Below are positions 63,401 to 64,000 of a stretch of DNA of 64,000 nucleotides, in pieces; within the stretch, counting starts at the first letter, position 1; each line of letters begins with the position of its first letter. Position numbers and translations under genes: made by a program. The notes under the pieces were generated by a model, which worked only from the letters and a program-made list of their open reading frames with translations, ran no database searches and was not told where the DNA came from. The DNA lies in NCBI GenBank assembly GCA_010015675.1, contig ML976986.1:86313-150312 (forward strand), in the 5' to 3' direction. This DNA is from Byssothecium circinans (taxonomy: Eukaryota > Ascomycota > Dothideomycetes > Pleosporales > Massarinaceae).

Positions 63401-64000
63401 AAAAGGCCACGAGGTCGAATGTCTACCGATCCTCCATCTTCTAACAAGGATGTTTGAGCTTCAGGGAAGCCCTGACGCATCTGAACTCGCCTCGACTCTT
63501 TGCACTTTGGGGCTTCAGTTCTTACGCCTCGGATATTCTGGGAAAGCCGGCCTGGCTTTTGCAAAGGCTGAGATGATGATTACCGGTAAAACAACGTCAA
63601 CAGAAGCAAAGTTAAAGTGGCATCTTGCTTATGCTGAGTATCTACTTACAATCGGCAACGCCGTAAAGAGTGGAAACATTTTGTCTGCCGCTCAGGCTGT
63701 TGCACTAGACGATCAGGAGTTCATGGATCTTTCGAAGTCATCAACGACTCTTCCAGGAAGACTCCGCTTCAACAGGATCCTTGCCGATGCCTGCTACGTC
63801 TCATCGCTCTTGTTGACACAGACCGGGAACTACAAAGATGCTGCACGACATGCGAAGCAAAGCGTTGTTCTCAACCGTCGCATCTGGGCGGCTTTGGAGA
63901 CCAAGTTGAACGCGAAGAAGGCTGCTTCTCAAGATCTCTCATGTTCGGACCTCGACAGCTCAAGCAGATCTGCATTCGACCCTCTCAGCTCGATACGAAA
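60426..64000 (+). CDS. bimB / ESP1: Separase (peptidase C50), N-terminal part, cut by window end
   Basis: An ATG at 60426 opens a frame that I followed codon by codon with no stop to the end of the window: 1,191 codons plus two bases. It starts MAKERDAMCARIDNIKSDLR, then SSCTATTLAELQELLLPK, followed by a basic disordered region. The helical-repeat region typical of fungal separases follows: CCRVAFAYLGTPEAAK, LQLENGVLALVGKLVAHGLD, NLAIKEMRILKKRLDTYLGK, later AETKLKWHLAYAEYLLTIGN-like text, RILADACYVSSLLLTQTGNY and VVLNRRIWAALETK. Separase cleaves cohesin at anaphase onset and is held by securin until then. The catalytic His/Cys domain must lie beyond 64000, so protease identity rests on N-terminal similarity remembered from fungal BimB/Cut1. 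Confidence 0.85.
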   Translation, partial: MAKERDAMCARIDNIKSDLRTISSCTATTLAELQELLLPKTPEPVQKENVRTKRADVAQKTARKRAATAPDATNPITSSLTPREKYITATEVANTTLKSLAAALKTQSPSRPQPSTKAKPISNENAQKTSRPHINHTKSSSAVVHPLKERSVSQVVNSPKKRSPLRRSSSYSSCIHTGPDPGLVQTAECCRVAFAYLGTPEAAKITGKDSPELQLENGVLALVGKLVAHGLDNLAIKEMRILKKRLDTYLGKDVQKQGTRPKVSRTQSQSMVPAERDSLASLLDFGEVDCENKALPIITNLQTYALRIIARAKRPRVVETAWIYLKLSHPSSPVNLIGHIAKNADNSAKTARQLESLAQAVLQLCPSISTSEDGNDLQPSADVVLRLQHLAFKIRQKWWSLVHHQGDPDKELLEPFSKCMVTFTRRSTQMAERKYKLVESLYENLLGSLRDSGWSQKNESNSIVMARKVMTSLAQEAGFHDEALRWLGTSKLPTSESSAAKEAARLVRCSAVSLDASMKGSTKHNLLETIQAVLEVLSGGMGGSVSELDALFIEVHGLRRTATRLLSTLNTTPDESLHQLESHCIRVVSASIQFTNRFIGATPPAGSDGKSVTRHRERLNTTSKLVKSTVESVLACCKRTLIAESTWMDLDALVQDCLSLIQRLDEQPPTDQTWKSIIQTPSQSAFVKFSNAYWALYSQLRRLDVEPAVSVAALERSTRLLESRPRAEMEAGLFSMKLERLGEALDQLERVHESRNTISQCLQNTCNEDTVLALVDSAAKHPVQRVFESTGDFSTLRRLLSAYHRSFIKHGLRRSNEVAFFDDGVYPAPARGILLEWQLLLYQKILSRNRPWDANLNVSVHAIVERLLEIYTPAQFPIRHQRLRLILLQLSQARPDVVPNLLGSDPQTESLVDLADTNDRDLAQFAGHLKALSTLKLLLQKDIPETTTIRECFSVWDGFVNSAKTWSELAKCIDNIEDLLQEMQVCVDFLAAKGHEVECLPILHLLTRMFELQGSPDASELASTLCTLGLQFLRLGYSGKAGLAFAKAEMMITGKTTSTEAKLKWHLAYAEYLLTIGNAVKSGNILSAAQAVALDDQEFMDLSKSSTTLPGRLRFNRILADACYVSSLLLTQTGNYKDAARHAKQSVVLNRRIWAALETKLNAKKAASQDLSCSDLDSSSRSAFDPLSSIR

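Overview
The window is nuclear DNA of a filamentous ascomycete (Pezizomycotina, probably Dothideomycetes). The evidence is compact genes with 45-65 bp introns carrying GT-AG ends and CTAAC/CTGAC-type branch sites, a Zn(II)2Cys6 regulator, AA9 and GH128 carbohydrate-active enzymes, JIP5, a BimB/Esp1-type separase and several lineage-specific families. The class assignment is inference; no rRNA, tRNA, CRISPR array or intact transposon was recognised. Gene models were built by hand-splicing: each junction was checked for reading-frame continuity and for known family motifs.

0.5-13 kb: a Zn2Cys6 regulator, a secreted EthD-fold protein, a MAPEG membrane protein, an orphan gene, a tiny secreted cysteine-rich protein (65 aa, three exons), the ribosome-biogenesis WD40 protein JIP5 and an AA9 lytic polysaccharide monooxygenase. 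13-24 kb: a 1,739-aa intronless orphan with a paired C2H2-like zinc finger, a degraded fragment of a repeated fungal family, a convergently overlapping pair of small genes, a secretory glutaminyl cyclase and a mitochondrial TMEM70-like protein. 24-38 kb: a sugar transporter, a manganese superoxide dismutase with a signal-like leader, two unknown genes (one behind a 5 x 14 bp tandem repeat) and a secreted GH128 glucanase.

38-45.3 kb: threonine dehydratase (ILV1), diverging from a type II membrane glycosyltransferase with a PAN/apple-like tail, then a possible gene relic and a six-exon acyl-CoA ligase. 45.6-52 kb looks like an accessory, decaying patch: an HNH-domain protein, an aminoglycoside-phosphotransferase-like gene broken by a perfect 32-bp tandem duplication, a PD-(D/E)XK nuclease-like gene with an in-frame TAA, and a kinase-like gene with an altered catalytic loop. 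53-64 kb returns to conserved housekeeping genes: a Dcr2-type phosphatase, a mitochondrial tRNA m1A methyltransferase whose first intron appears to be GC-AG, a small conserved gene with a 21-nt microexon, an acidic conserved protein and the N-terminal 1,191 codons of separase, which runs off the window.

The genes do not form one pathway. The secreted or extracytoplasmic set (EthD protein, cysteine-rich peptide, AA9, glutaminyl cyclase, GH128, possibly the SOD) fits a saprotrophic or plant-associated lifestyle. No unequivocally new system was found. The best candidates for a second look are the cysteine-rich secreted peptide and the nuclease/kinase patch at 45.6-52 kb.
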